Numbered from the stretch's first letter, positions 1 to 9,616 are shown. The stretch is DNA of 64,000 nt from Paenalicyclobacillus mengziensis (GCF_017298635.1 NZ_CP071182.1:1798001-1862000), one strand, 5' to 3'. The notes: generated from the letters alone by a model not told the origin. Numbers and translations: made by a program.

Positions 1-398
1 ACCAACGAAGTGTCAGCATCGCGGCTCTAGAGCCGAAGTTCTGGCAGTCATTTTGCAGATTTTTCGACCGCCCAGACTGGATTTCAAGACAGATGTCACT
101 TGCAGAGCCTGAAAACCCAACCTTTCGTGAAGTTGAGGAACTGTTTCGTAAGTATTCTTTTGCAGAGTGGGTCGATATCAGTGAAAAACTAGATGCTTGC
201 ATTGCCCCTGTGCTGTCACCCACCGAGGCTTTGGCCAGCAAACTGGCGGTGAGCCATGGAGCTGTATTCACCATTGATTCCGAAGAATGGGGACCGCTGC
301 TTCAGGTACGGACACATGCAGGTGGCTTCGTGAGTATGAAGTCGCCTGATGACGCACCGCCTAAACTTGGGGACAAGCAAAAACCGAGGAGGAAGTAA
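1..398 (+). CDS. CaiB/BaiF family CoA-transferase, C-terminal part (5' end outside window)
   Basis: The frame is open from base 3 through the first ATG (93) to TAA at 396-398, so the 101-codon piece starting at 93 is not the true start. Codons 3-92 encode an SIAALEPKFWQ-type segment, typical of the C-terminal half of alpha-methylacyl-CoA racemases and other CaiB/BaiF CoA-transferases. The later DACIAPVLSPTEA stretch is also characteristic. The family moves CoA between carboxylic acids or racemises 2-methylacyl-CoA; the substrate cannot be told here. The stop lies 2 bp before the thiolase start, suggesting a shared acyl-CoA operon. The last residues are basic (KQKPRRK). Catalytic residues lie upstream of the window. 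Confidence 0.8.
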   Translation, partial: QRSVSIAALEPKFWQSFCRFFDRPDWISRQMSLAEPENPTFREVEELFRKYSFAEWVDISEKLDACIAPVLSPTEALASKLAVSHGAVFTIDSEEWGPLLQVRTHAGGFVSMKSPDDAPPKLGDKQKPRRK

Positions 399-400
399 TC

Positions 401-1573
401 ATGTATGAAGCCGTGATTGTGGATGTCGCGCGTACGGCGATAGGGCGTCGCAAGGGAATGCTTTCTGGTGTTCATCCCGTAGACCTGCTGGGAATGCTGT
501 TCAAAGAGGTCATCAGTAGAAATGGCATCTCTGCAGAGGTCGTGGACGACGTCATCGTAGGATGTGTGATGCAGGCAGGGGAACAGGCGCTAAACATCGG
601 CCGCAACGCATGGTTGTCTGTAGGACTCCCAGAATCGGTGCCAGCGACCACGGTGGATCGGCAATGTGGCTCAAGCCTACAGGCGTTACATTTCGCAGCA
701 CAAGGTGTTATGGCTGGTGTCTATGACGTCGTCATCGCAGCAGGAGTTGAGTCAATGACAAGAGTCCCGATGGGTGTGACTGTGAGGGGTATCGGATCGC
801 CCAAAACACAGGCCTTAACAGAAAGGTACAATCTGGGTGATCACTGGTTTAGCCAGGCCGTGGGCGCAGAAATGATTGCGAAGCAGTGGGGCTTTCGTCG
901 TTCGCAGTTGGATGCATACAGCCTGCGCAGCCATCAGTTTGCTTATCGTGCAACCGCTGAAGGTGCCTTCGATGGTCAGATTGTACCCATCACGGTTGCG
1001 GATGCATCTGGGAACCAACAGATAGTGAGGGTGGACGAAGGTATCCGTCCGACCACATCTCTTGAGAAGTTGGCAGAATTGCAACCAGCTTTCGAAAATC
1101 TGGACCTCATCACTGCCGGGAACTCTAGCCAGATTTCTGACGGTGCCAGTGCAGTTCTGGTCATGAGTCGCGAGGCAGCACGGCGCTACGGTTTGAGGCC
1201 GCGGGCTCGCTTTGTTTCATTTTCTGTCGTCGGAGACGATCCGGTCAAAATGCTCACGGGCCCTATTCCTGCCACGAAAAAGGCTTTAGCGAAGGCAGGG
1301 TTGGTGGTGGACGACATCGACCTGTTTGAGGTCAACGAGGCGTTTGCACCGGTTGTGCTGGCGTGGCAGCAGGAGACAGGTGCTGACTGGGACAAGGTAA
1401 ACGTCAACGGCGGTGCGATTGCGCTCGGCCACCCACTCGGTGCAACGGGCACGCGTATTGTAGCCACGCTTGTCAGTGAACTTGAACGACGTCAACAGCG
1501 TTTTGGTTTGGCGGCCATCTGCGAAGGTGGAGGCACTGCCAATGCAACAGTCCTCGAGCGTGTATCGGAGTAA
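401..1573 (+). CDS. thiolase family protein (acetyl-CoA C-acyltransferase)
   Basis: A full-length 390-residue thiolase, which condenses two acyl-CoAs or cleaves 3-ketoacyl-CoA. The nucleophilic Cys89 sits in DRQCGSSLQA, the catalytic His344 in GGAIALGHPLGATG, and the second active-site Cys374 in CEGGGTANA near the C terminus. NEAFAPV, a conserved thiolase block, lies before residue 344. The ATG at 401 follows an AGGAGG site about 8 bases upstream. It directly follows the CoA-transferase gene, so both probably act on the same acyl-CoA pathway. Whether it is a biosynthetic acetoacetyl-CoA thiolase or a beta-oxidation enzyme cannot be decided from the sequence. Confidence 0.93.
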   Translation: MYEAVIVDVARTAIGRRKGMLSGVHPVDLLGMLFKEVISRNGISAEVVDDVIVGCVMQAGEQALNIGRNAWLSVGLPESVPATTVDRQCGSSLQALHFAAQGVMAGVYDVVIAAGVESMTRVPMGVTVRGIGSPKTQALTERYNLGDHWFSQAVGAEMIAKQWGFRRSQLDAYSLRSHQFAYRATAEGAFDGQIVPITVADASGNQQIVRVDEGIRPTTSLEKLAELQPAFENLDLITAGNSSQISDGASAVLVMSREAARRYGLRPRARFVSFSVVGDDPVKMLTGPIPATKKALAKAGLVVDDIDLFEVNEAFAPVVLAWQQETGADWDKVNVNGGAIALGHPLGATGTRIVATLVSELERRQQRFGLAAICEGGGTANATVLERVSE

Positions 1574-1749
1574 CCCGCTCGCCGTTACTCGGCGAATTGC
1601 CGAAGAATGTACGAGACGCATTGGGACAGCAAATACCTTTTCGAAACAGACTGGACCGGCGGGCAGAATCGGCGCTGCCTGTGAAGCAAATGATTGAACA
1701 TCCGCAGATAAACCGTGAACTTATGCGTCTCGACGGTGCCATCTCGCTC

Positions 1750-1793
1750 GGTGTCAGCGTGGTGTCAGCGTGGTGTCAGCGTGGTGTCAGCGT
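1750..1793. repeat. 11-bp tandem repeat, 4 copies, through the stop of the DUF2515 gene
   Basis: Four exact copies of GGTGTCAGCGT in a row. On the minus strand the stop codon of the DUF2515 gene (1776-1778) lies inside the array, so the last codons (LTPR) and the stop are themselves repeat units. The rest of 1574-1775 holds nothing else I can support. Confidence 0.95.
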
Positions 1794-2960
1794 CTTTGCG
1801 GTCTTCTCTTTCAGCATGATGGTCTTTTCAATGGTTTTCAGTTTATCGATATACTCGTGGCTGATGTCGATGGGGCCATTCGGTACGAATGAAAACAAAT
1901 AAATCACAGAACTCAGGTCCTGAAACCAATCGCCAGATTCAGCAGGTTGATGGGGTACGTCCGGCCAGACATCGGCAAGTGCGGGGCTGTAGATCTTGTC
2001 CTCTGTACCGTCATCACTAAATCTCGGCCGATATACCTCATCGACAACGTCGGGACGGGCGGTTGTGAATCGCTCTGGCCAGTAATCCGCCCGCGAGCCG
2101 CGGTGGCGAATTCCGACCATGAAGTCTACAATCGCCTCATGAACGCGCTCATTTTGATAGAGGATCCGGTACAGACGCAGTCCCGTTTCGATGCGGTCAT
2201 GAATGGCGTGAAAATGTCGCATGGTGGTGCCCGCCACATGCGTCTTCCTGTCCATGTGATAAGGCAGGAGCACCTGATTCAGGTTTAGCAGCGATTCAAC
2301 GCGAAATTGTAGAGATGATTCAACCGTAGATTCGTAGACGGAGTCTTTCACGACACGGGACTCAATGTGATTCTGCTCGTTGATAATCAGTGCACGCGTG
2401 AGCAAATTCGAGTCGCCTGTTTCCCAAAACAGGTCCCACATCACCTTCATAAACCGAGAGACACCAAACAACGATAGAAGAAAACTGAGGTTTTTTGTTC
2501 TCCTGCGGCTTTCCTCGTATAACAAAAGTTGTGGATACGCATCTTCGAAAATCAGCCAGTTCGATCGTTCTAGAAATGAAAAAAAGGCCTGGCTCTGCTC
2601 ATTTGAAGCCATCCTCGAGAACCATTCGCCTTTGGTATCACTCATACACCAACCACCATTTCGGGAGACACAGTGCGCAAGAAGTGCCCAGTGAATCTCC
2701 GGATGGCGCTCGAAAAAATCGATATAAGCATTTGTTCTTGTGATGTTGTTGCGGTTCGCCTGCCTGGTTTGACGCCGAATTGCGTCGATGCTTCTTTGGA
2801 CGTCATCCGACAACTCCAACGTTTTCCCGTACGTTTCCCCGTCTACAGCGGTTTTCGAGGTTGCTTCCGTTTTTAAACGCAAAACAACCTCCGTCACCCT
2901 TTTGCGATAAGAGGACAGCGTCATCATCCAAGTGAGTCGAGCGCGATTCCAACCCTTCAT
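1776..2960 (-). CDS. yppC: DUF2515 (YppC-like) protein
   Basis: A 394-residue soluble protein. The block RTNAYIDFFERHPEIHWALL, followed by AHCVSRNGGW, matches the DUF2515 family named after Bacillus subtilis YppC, whose function is unknown. No signal peptide or membrane segment is seen. The chosen ATG (2960) has GGGAGG about 10 bases upstream; the GTG at 2978 is inside that ribosome-binding site. The C terminus runs into an 11-bp tandem repeat that supplies the stop codon, so its length may vary between strains. The leftward gene at 3132-4223 lies 171 bp upstream and may be co-transcribed. Family assignment is from memory of the motif. Confidence 0.8.
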   Translation of the reverse strand: MKGWNRARLTWMMTLSSYRKRVTEVVLRLKTEATSKTAVDGETYGKTLELSDDVQRSIDAIRRQTRQANRNNITRTNAYIDFFERHPEIHWALLAHCVSRNGGWCMSDTKGEWFSRMASNEQSQAFFSFLERSNWLIFEDAYPQLLLYEESRRRTKNLSFLLSLFGVSRFMKVMWDLFWETGDSNLLTRALIINEQNHIESRVVKDSVYESTVESSLQFRVESLLNLNQVLLPYHMDRKTHVAGTTMRHFHAIHDRIETGLRLYRILYQNERVHEAIVDFMVGIRHRGSRADYWPERFTTARPDVVDEVYRPRFSDDGTEDKIYSPALADVWPDVPHQPAESGDWFQDLSSVIYLFSFVPNGPIDISHEYIDKLKTIEKTIMLKEKTAKTLTPR

Positions 2961-3131
2961 GTCCACGTATCCTCCCACTTACACCAGGTCTGTTGAAGCA
3001 CCCTCGGCCGATGTTGTGCAAGGGGCATCCTTCCGGTACGGTCAGCCCACATTCATGCGGACTTACACGGTCACAATAGGAAAGGATGCCCTCTTTCAAA
3101 GAGGATATTAGGACTTGGGTCGTGTCAGGGG

Positions 3132-4223
3132 TCACTCGCTCATGGGTACATCGATGACGTTTTCCATCGTTGTCGACCGCTTCTTTGCGATTTGCATGGC
3201 TGATACGAGCGTATCCATGTCCCTCTTCATTTCATCAAACTGCTTCTCGAAGAAGGTGCGTTGTTTCTCCAATTGGTGGATCAAGTCTTCGCGCTTTCTC
3301 AGTTCGGAGTTAAGCACTTCCTGACGCTCACGCAGGTCCTTGACCTCACCAGTTTCATCAAGAATCTCGACCCGTCGCAGGTATTCAATCAGTTGTTCCT
3401 TCGAGATCCTCGCGCGCTCACGCAGAGTAGATGAGGACGAGGTGGAATCACCAACCGACCCGGGATCTTGTTGTTCTGCCGATCCCGATGGACTCATGTC
3501 GTAGGGAGGCTGGGATGGCGTCCACGGTTCGGATGGAGTCTCGTTCATACGCGTGTTTCTCAACTTCAGTACAGACTGAAAGCGCGATCTTGCCTCATCT
3601 AAGCCGCGCGAGAGCAACTCACCGTTGATACGGATAAAACGCGACAGACCGTTCGTGTTGCTCGCATCCTCATCCAAGAATTCGACGAAGTCGGAAAGAT
3701 TCTTCGTTTGCTCACGAAAGTGCTCCATAATCAGTGACAAACAGGTTTCGTGGAACGGTCTGTCAAAATTGAGCTTTGCGCATTCATCGCAAACTAGCGT
3801 ATCCAATCCCTCGAAAAATTTGTCAGCGAGGTGCACATTCTTGGCGAGACGGTAGTATGGTTCACTGTCCTGACCTTCAAAAACATCGAGTTTACCTTGG
3901 TCTACTAGCCTGTCGGCTGCCAGTCGAGCCGCAGCCGGGTGAATTCGAACGCCACCGTTGGGATGTGCGATGACGTCGACGATGCGAGCTTGTCGGAGTT
4001 GACCTTTGACGAGGGCTGTGTGAAAGCGATGGAGTACCACCTCTTCCGCTTCGCCGTCCGTATCTGGCCAGTTTTCGAGGACAAACGACTGCGGATCACG
4101 TCGACTATCAACAAACTGCTTTGCCTGTGCAGCAGTTACTTCGTGCCGGTAAAAGACGTCGTAGATTGGGACGTTGAGTACACGCGCAATGTCGATGGCT
4201 TCTTGGCCTTTGACTGTTCTCAT
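3132..4223 (-). CDS. hypothetical protein with putative winged-helix segment and C-terminal coiled coil
   Basis: A 363-residue protein I do not recognise. The ATG at 4223 follows GAGGTG by about 8 bases; the ATG at 4238 lies upstream of that site. Residues about 75-140 (RFHTALVKGQLRQARIVDVI, then a helix and a basic turn) could be a winged-helix fold. A CDEC pair sits near residue 145. A Pro/Ser-rich linker (about 225-265) leads to a charged heptad-rich C-terminal segment (about 275-350) that looks like a coiled coil. No membrane segment is seen. The domain order would suit a DNA-binding or scaffolding protein, but that is only inference. It may be co-transcribed with the DUF2515 gene. Confidence 0.7.
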   Translation of the reverse strand: MRTVKGQEAIDIARVLNVPIYDVFYRHEVTAAQAKQFVDSRRDPQSFVLENWPDTDGEAEEVVLHRFHTALVKGQLRQARIVDVIAHPNGGVRIHPAAARLAADRLVDQGKLDVFEGQDSEPYYRLAKNVHLADKFFEGLDTLVCDECAKLNFDRPFHETCLSLIMEHFREQTKNLSDFVEFLDEDASNTNGLSRFIRINGELLSRGLDEARSRFQSVLKLRNTRMNETPSEPWTPSQPPYDMSPSGSAEQQDPGSVGDSTSSSSTLRERARISKEQLIEYLRRVEILDETGEVKDLRERQEVLNSELRKREDLIHQLEKQRTFFEKQFDEMKRDMDTLVSAMQIAKKRSTTMENVIDVPMSE

Positions 4224-4500
4224 GTAAAAGCACCTCACTGTATTGGATGCATGTGTCTATTTGATGAGTAAGACTCAAGTATTTGACATTTCCTGTTTCA
4301 GGTTTGATGTAAGTATTTTGGGTATGCATCTTATATAATTCGATGGGTATGGTAGCTTTTTGTCGGCGATTTTGACGTCTGAAACGCAAACGTGCTTCAT
4401 GAAATCAATTACGTTCCTATCCTCTTCACTAAAGAATACCTTGGCCTGGAGGCTTGTGCCAACCCAGAATGCGAAACGCGAAAAGTGGGGTATGTTGACA

Positions 4501-6147
4501 ATGGGACTTTGGGACAGCAAGGAGCAGCGACTTCAGTTGCTGTGTGAGTTGGTCGAGATTCCGAGTGTCACCGGATCGCAGGCTGAATACGATTTTCCAT
4601 ATCAAGTGGTTGAGCGTTTAAACAAATTGCAGTATTTTCAAGAGTTTCCGAGCCATCTGCAATTGCATCCGACAGGTGATGGCAGACATGTCGTCACGGC
4701 TCTGGTGAAGAGGACACAAGACGCGGCTGACACAGTTGTCCTACTCAGCCACTACGATGTGGTGGACGTTCAAGATTACGGAAGTCTCCGGGAACAGGCC
4801 TTTCGCCCCAATGAGTTGACTGCTCTGTTGCATCGGGACAGTAACATCTTACCCGAGGACGCACTTTCTGACGTTCGAAATGGAAACTGGCTGTTTGGCC
4901 GTGGAACGATGGATATGAAATGCGGCCTCGCCCTTCATATGTCTATCCTTGAACAAGCATGTAATCAAATGTTCGATGGAAACATCCTCCTTGTAACGGT
5001 GCCGGATGAAGAGGTGAACTCCGCCGGGATGCACAGTGCGGTTTCTGTCCTGACCGAACTTGCGCGAACACACAATCTCAACTATCAACTCATGCTCAAT
5101 TCAGAGCCGGTATTTCCCAGATATCCGGGTGACAGAACGAATTATGTGTACACCGGATCGATTGGCAAAGTCCTGCCAGGATTCCTGTGTTATGGTCAGG
5201 AGGCTCATGTGGGAGAACCATGGTCAGGCTTAAACGGGAATTACATGGTCTCAATGCTAACGAATGAATTGGAACTTAGCAGGGATCTGTGTGAAGAGGT
5301 AGACGGAGAACTTACGCCGCCACCAACCAACCTCATCCAAAAGGGTCTAAAAGACGACTATTCAGCCCAAATCCCGCATCGTGCAGTGACCTTGTTCAAC
5401 ATGTTTGTTTACAAACGTCAAATGCAAGATGTCGTGAATGTTCTCGTTAAGACAGCCCAACATGCAGCCTCGAAAATTGAAGCGGCGCACAAGGCAAAGG
5501 CGAGGGCCTTTTCTGAATTCTACCATACGAACAACGCCAATATCTCAGTTTCCGTGATGACGTATGCAGAGTTGCATGATTATGCTGTTTCTACCTATGG
5601 TGAACAGATTGTTCGTGAGACGTTGGAACAGGCACTGCGGAACTATGATACAAGAGACCACCGAGATGCAGCCGTTCGCCAAGTCAATCAACTGGCCACA
5701 CTGTGCCGAGAACGAGCGCCAATGATTGTGCTGTTTTTTGCCCCACCGTATTATCCAGCAGTCAGTTCTGCGTCACATCGTTTGGTTCCGTCGGTTGTCG
5801 AGACCATAACCCACAAAGCAAAGCGCCAGTTTGGCATCACACTGCAGCATCAGAAGTATTTTGGCGGGATTTCAGACTTGAGTTTTGTTGGACTAGAACA
5901 TCCTGCCGAGACCTTGGTTTCGTATATTGACAACAATCCGTTGTGGCCCGAGTCATACTCACTCCCACTCGAGGCCATGGCGCAACTCACTGTTCCTGTG
6001 TTCAATCTTGGACCGATTGGACGCGATGCGCACAAGTGGACCGAGCGGTTAGATGTGGACTATGCCTTTACAACGCTGTATGAGCTCTTGGAGTTGTGTA
6101 TCAGAACCATCTTCGCGCAGGTTGCAATCTCCAATGGCGACGCTTAA
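4501..6147 (+). CDS. RocB-like M20 family metallohydrolase
   Basis: A 549-residue M20-type zinc hydrolase that resembles Bacillus RocB over its whole length. Metal-site signatures are LLSHYDVVDV (His84, Asp86), GRGTMDMKCG (Asp138) and VPDEEVNSAG (Glu170-Glu171). The block YTGSIGKVLPGFLCYGQEAH is typical of RocB. RocB is linked to arginine catabolism in B. subtilis but its reaction is poorly defined, so peptidase or amidohydrolase is the safe call. The frame is open back to 4360; ATG 4501 was chosen because GTGGGG lies 10 bases upstream, while the ATG at 4492 is only 1 base from it. BshB2 copy 1 follows after 56 bp. Confidence 0.85.
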   Translation: MGLWDSKEQRLQLLCELVEIPSVTGSQAEYDFPYQVVERLNKLQYFQEFPSHLQLHPTGDGRHVVTALVKRTQDAADTVVLLSHYDVVDVQDYGSLREQAFRPNELTALLHRDSNILPEDALSDVRNGNWLFGRGTMDMKCGLALHMSILEQACNQMFDGNILLVTVPDEEVNSAGMHSAVSVLTELARTHNLNYQLMLNSEPVFPRYPGDRTNYVYTGSIGKVLPGFLCYGQEAHVGEPWSGLNGNYMVSMLTNELELSRDLCEEVDGELTPPPTNLIQKGLKDDYSAQIPHRAVTLFNMFVYKRQMQDVVNVLVKTAQHAASKIEAAHKAKARAFSEFYHTNNANISVSVMTYAELHDYAVSTYGEQIVRETLEQALRNYDTRDHRDAAVRQVNQLATLCRERAPMIVLFFAPPYYPAVSSASHRLVPSVVETITHKAKRQFGITLQHQKYFGGISDLSFVGLEHPAETLVSYIDNNPLWPESYSLPLEAMAQLTVPVFNLGPIGRDAHKWTERLDVDYAFTTLYELLELCIRTIFAQVAISNGDA

Positions 6148-6203
6148 TGTGTACAGTGTGCACAGTGGGCGCGTTACAGCAAGTCGCATGAGGAGGGTCA
6201 GCC

Positions 6204-6878
6204 TTGGAACGTCACGTACTGGTCTTGTTTCCGCACCCGGACGATGAGACCCTTGCGGTTGGGGGGACGATTGCTTTCCACGCAAAGGCCGGTTCTCCGG
6301 TTACCTACGCCTGTTTCACTCTTGGGCAGATGGGGAGAAACATGGGAAAACCGTTTTTTGCAAACCGGGAATCATTGCCGACGATTCGAGAACAGGAGCT
6401 GAGAGAAGCCTGTAATGCTCTTGGTATTACTGACTTAAGGATGCTCGGATTTCGGGACAAGACACTGGAGTTTGAGGACCCTGAGCTTCTCATCAGAATC
6501 ATCACGGACCTCATTAAAGAATTGAATCCGTCACTGGTCATCACTTACTATCCTGGATACTGTGTTCATCCCGATCATGAGGCGGTGGCTAGAGCAACGG
6601 TCGAGGCCATTCGCAGATTACAGCCTGCAGACCGTCCCAAACTTTACTGTCAGGCGTTTTCTCGAGACCACTTCGAAGCGCTTGGAGAGCGGGATATCAT
6701 CGTGGATACGCGGGGTGTCTGGGAAGAGCGCTATCTTGCGATTAAGGCGCATAAGTCACAAACCGCGCTGCGAGTCGCTGAAATCGAGGCTGGACTCAAG
6801 GGTGATCCAGAAGAGCGTGATCGCGTGATTGAGGGTTTAAGTCAAGAGGGGCTCTATTCTTACCGATTTGAATCATAG
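6204..6878 (+). CDS. bshB2: bacillithiol-type deacetylase BshB2, copy 1
   Basis: A 224-residue LmbE/PIG-L zinc deacetylase. HPDDE at residues 11-15 and HPDH at 122-125 supply the expected metal ligands, and GQMGRNMGKPFFANRE is typical of the BshB2 subfamily. In bacillithiol synthesis BshB removes acetate from N-acetylglucosaminyl-malate; BshB2 can also act as a bacillithiol-S-conjugate amidase. The start is TTG at 6204, set 6 bases after AGGAGGG (6191-6197). A second copy at 40815-41486 is clearly homologous but diverged. It follows the RocB-like gene closely and is probably co-transcribed. A terminator lies downstream at 6920. Confidence 0.92.
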   Translation: MERHVLVLFPHPDDETLAVGGTIAFHAKAGSPVTYACFTLGQMGRNMGKPFFANRESLPTIREQELREACNALGITDLRMLGFRDKTLEFEDPELLIRIITDLIKELNPSLVITYYPGYCVHPDHEAVARATVEAIRRLQPADRPKLYCQAFSRDHFEALGERDIIVDTRGVWEERYLAIKAHKSQTALRVAEIEAGLKGDPEERDRVIEGLSQEGLYSYRFES

Positions 6879-6919
6879 CTCGCTGCAAAAAGTTGCTTGC
6901 GATGACAAGCTGTGGCGAG

Positions 6920-6956
6920 ATAGACGTCTGTCGTTTTGACAGGCGTCTATTTGTCG
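6920..6956 (+). terminator. rho-independent terminator after bshB2 copy 1
   Basis: A hairpin with arms ATAGACGTCTGTC (6920-6932) and GACAGGCGTCTAT (6938-6950), one mismatch, and a short loop. The following tract is only moderately T-rich (TTGTCGTTTT). Confidence 0.75.
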
Positions 6957-7101
6957 TTTTGAGTGGCTTCTAGCTCTGATATTGGACCGATTGTCGGTCA
7001 CAGTGCATAAACCAACAAGTGTTTGTCACGTTTGTCATCACCTTCCCGTCAGATGATGAGACAGTACAGCATGGCCAAAGGCAAAGGAGACGTAGAAGGA
7101 T

Positions 7102-9192
7102 ATGATGGGCAAATCTGCTTGGACCATGACCGCAGCAATCAGTATCCTGGTAGGAATGACAATAACGGGCTGCGGGATAAAGCCACATGCGTACTCGCAA
7201 TCATCATCCAGTCCGCCAGGTCAAAACCAGACGAGCAGTGTAACCAACTCGGCACCAAGTGGGGTCAACACCGCGAATCACACAGTTGGGAACACCGCAA
7301 CAACAGAGAGCAACAGTGCTTCTGGGGGATTCGCGGGCTCTAATGCTGCGGCGACAGGGAATCAAGCAAACTCATCCTACGATAACACAGGTGCTCACGT
7401 CTCAGCCTTTATTCATGGAGTCGTGCAGCAGACGAGTGAGAATCGACAATTCAATGCAGTCACATTTGCGAATCCGAATACGGGATGGATTGGCGGCAAA
7501 GGGCTGATTCTTGGGACGACGGACGGCGGGCAGCATTTTTATACGGAATATCAGGGAAGTGTGGACGTCAAGGGACTCGATGCTCTGAACGGATCGAACG
7601 TGTGGGCGTGGGGAATTCCAAGTAATGAAGAGGGGCTGTCTACACCTCCCAACCATGGCGCACTGTTGGCGAGTAACAACGGTGGCAGCAATTGGCGCGT
7701 CATCAATCTGCCTTCGCAGGGGATTGTTGAAACCGTCGATTTTGTAAGTCCCACAGTAGGATTTATCGTCGTAGGGACAAATTGGACAGGAGCAGGTCAG
7801 TTATACGTAACCTCCGATGGAGGAAGGCATTGGACATTGCGCGGGGTGCCCGCTCGTGTGACTGCAATGGGCTTTGCGACTGCCAGTGACGGATGGATTT
7901 ATGCCGAAAACGGGATTGTTTATCATACAACGGACGGCGGACAACATTGGACGCAGTCTCTCTCCAATCTCCCGAGCCAAATCGGACAAGGGTCCCTGCA
8001 GGTGACAGGAACGAACAGTGCATGGCTGATGGTTTATGGGCAAGCCGGTATGAGTCAGCAATCCTATTCAGTGTTTCATACGACGAACGGCACAACGTGG
8101 CGTCCTGTGATGGCGGTGTCGACGGCGGGGGCTGGGCCTGCACCGGGCGGGGCACAGGGGGCACCGAAAGGTCCGGGTTCTTCCCCTGGTGCGATGGCGG
8201 CAGTAAACAGTAATTCCGCCGTGGTTGCGGGCACCTGTCGCGCTTGTGGATTTGGAACGACCTCCATTGCGGCGACTGCCGACGGAGGTCAAAGTTGGAG
8301 TGGGACGGGGCCGATTCCAGGTGCGATTGGGCTCGTGGTGCCACAGGGGATGGCATTTCCGACACCAAGCGATGGGTGGTTACTGGATGGGTCCGCTGGC
8401 GCCAGTGTTCTGCTTCATACCACAGATGGAGGACAGTCATGGCACGAAGTGTTGCCGACAACCTCGACCTATCCCTTGCAGGGTGTGTCATTTGTATCAC
8501 CAAATGTGGGCTATGGACTTGGAGTTGTAGGTGACCTCAACAAAGTATTGAAGACTACCGATGGCGGGCAACACTGGTCGCCTGTCGGTACACTACCTGT
8601 ACAAAACCCAATGACCTACATGGGGAACTCGTCTTTCTCAACCATCACATTTGCGACGGCAACAGCAGGATTTGCAGTTGGTACGGACGGGCATATCTAC
8701 CAGACGTCAAACGGCGGGCAGTCATGGAATCAGGTTAACCTGCAGTATGGTCAATATGGATACGATGCGGTGTACTTTGTCAGTAGAGATACCGGTATCG
8801 CTGTGAGCACCTTTAATCCGCAACAAGACCAAATCACAACAGACGGTGGAAAACATTGGACCCAAAGCAATGCGGCGGATACGGCGGATGCTGTGACTGC
8901 AGTTTCGAACAGTCAACTCAAGGCAACCCTGCACACCATGGTGACGGCTGAATCTGCAGAGTGGGTAGGGGTACTTGGAAACATCGCGTGGGTTCCTGCA
9001 CAAAACGGCCGGGGATTTTATATCACAAAGAACAACGGTTTAAACTGGATGAACTACGATTATGGTGCGAATGGTTGGCCAGGAGCCACGACAATGCAAT
9101 TTGTAAATGGTCAGGACGGATGGCTGATTGAACCGTCTGGACTCTTGCTGCGTACGCAGAACGGTGGTCAGTCGTGGAGTCCACTTAACTAG
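7102..9192 (+). CDS. Ycf48-like beta-propeller lipoprotein
   Basis: A 696-residue exported protein. The N terminus is a lipoprotein signal (hydrophobic TAAISILVGM, lipobox TITGC near residue 24), followed by a Ser/Asn/Thr/Gly-rich linker to about residue 100. The rest contains about twelve copies of a TTDGGQHWT-like motif (BNR/Asp-box type) at roughly 40-60-residue spacing, for example TSDGGRHWT, TADGGQSWS, TTDGGKHWT and TQNGGQSWS. This pattern is that of Ycf48/photosystem II assembly-factor and sialidase-like propellers. Nothing here is phototrophic, so a photosystem role is excluded. It is probably a cell-surface binding or scaffold protein. AAAGGAGA lies 11 bases before ATG 7102; ATG 7105 is an alternative start. 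Confidence 0.85.
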   Translation: MMGKSAWTMTAAISILVGMTITGCGIKPHAYSQSSSSPPGQNQTSSVTNSAPSGVNTANHTVGNTATTESNSASGGFAGSNAAATGNQANSSYDNTGAHVSAFIHGVVQQTSENRQFNAVTFANPNTGWIGGKGLILGTTDGGQHFYTEYQGSVDVKGLDALNGSNVWAWGIPSNEEGLSTPPNHGALLASNNGGSNWRVINLPSQGIVETVDFVSPTVGFIVVGTNWTGAGQLYVTSDGGRHWTLRGVPARVTAMGFATASDGWIYAENGIVYHTTDGGQHWTQSLSNLPSQIGQGSLQVTGTNSAWLMVYGQAGMSQQSYSVFHTTNGTTWRPVMAVSTAGAGPAPGGAQGAPKGPGSSPGAMAAVNSNSAVVAGTCRACGFGTTSIAATADGGQSWSGTGPIPGAIGLVVPQGMAFPTPSDGWLLDGSAGASVLLHTTDGGQSWHEVLPTTSTYPLQGVSFVSPNVGYGLGVVGDLNKVLKTTDGGQHWSPVGTLPVQNPMTYMGNSSFSTITFATATAGFAVGTDGHIYQTSNGGQSWNQVNLQYGQYGYDAVYFVSRDTGIAVSTFNPQQDQITTDGGKHWTQSNAADTADAVTAVSNSQLKATLHTMVTAESAEWVGVLGNIAWVPAQNGRGFYITKNNGLNWMNYDYGANGWPGATTMQFVNGQDGWLIEPSGLLLRTQNGGQSWSPLN

Positions 9193-9298
9193 GACTTCAA
9201 AGGTCATTTCGAAGGCGATTAAAGGTCTTTGACACGATTTCGTTGAGCTTGTCGGGAGATGGTGGCAAACACAATGCTGCTGTCGCCCGTTGACGATT

Positions 9299-9616
9299 CT
9301 AGTGTTCCATTTGGTGACCATCCTTGACCACGTGCCAAGTGCCGTCTATGTAAATACCGTCGGTCGACGAAATATACGGAATAAAGTCCGGATGGCGTTG
9401 CTTCACAAAATCCAACACGTCGGCATCGATGGTGTAGTCGTCAGAGGAGCGGAACGACCCAAAGCCAAAGTCCTGGCGATGTGCATTATAGATGAGATAC
9501 CCGCTTTTGGTTTCGCCGCTGGGGCGTTCATTGCCGGAGTGATCGGCGTTGACAAACCGTTTGAACTCGACGTGCACAAAGTTGTCCAACCACTCCTCAG
9601 GAGACTGCCTATCCAT
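9299..9616 (-). CDS. hypothetical protein, 105 residues
   Basis: A small acidic soluble protein that I do not recognise. The ATG at 9616 follows GGAGGGG by about 9 bases, which supports a real translated gene; the upstream GTG/ATG options lie before or within this site. It is rich in Asp, His and aromatic residues, with no Cys pair and no hydrophobic segment. DGIYIDGTWHVVKDG near the C terminus looks like beta strands. It lies convergent to the propeller lipoprotein gene (106 bp apart) and divergent from the M20 peptidase gene. Confidence 0.65.
   Translation of the reverse strand: MDRQSPEEWLDNFVHVEFKRFVNADHSGNERPSGETKSGYLIYNAHRQDFGFGSFRSSDDYTIDADVLDFVKQRHPDFIPYISSTDGIYIDGTWHVVKDGHQMEH

Noticed and set aside
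7763..8503. 246-codon reverse frame opposite the propeller lipoprotein
   Set aside because: Composition (Arg, His, Pro, Ser rich) is that of a shadow of the repeated coding strand.
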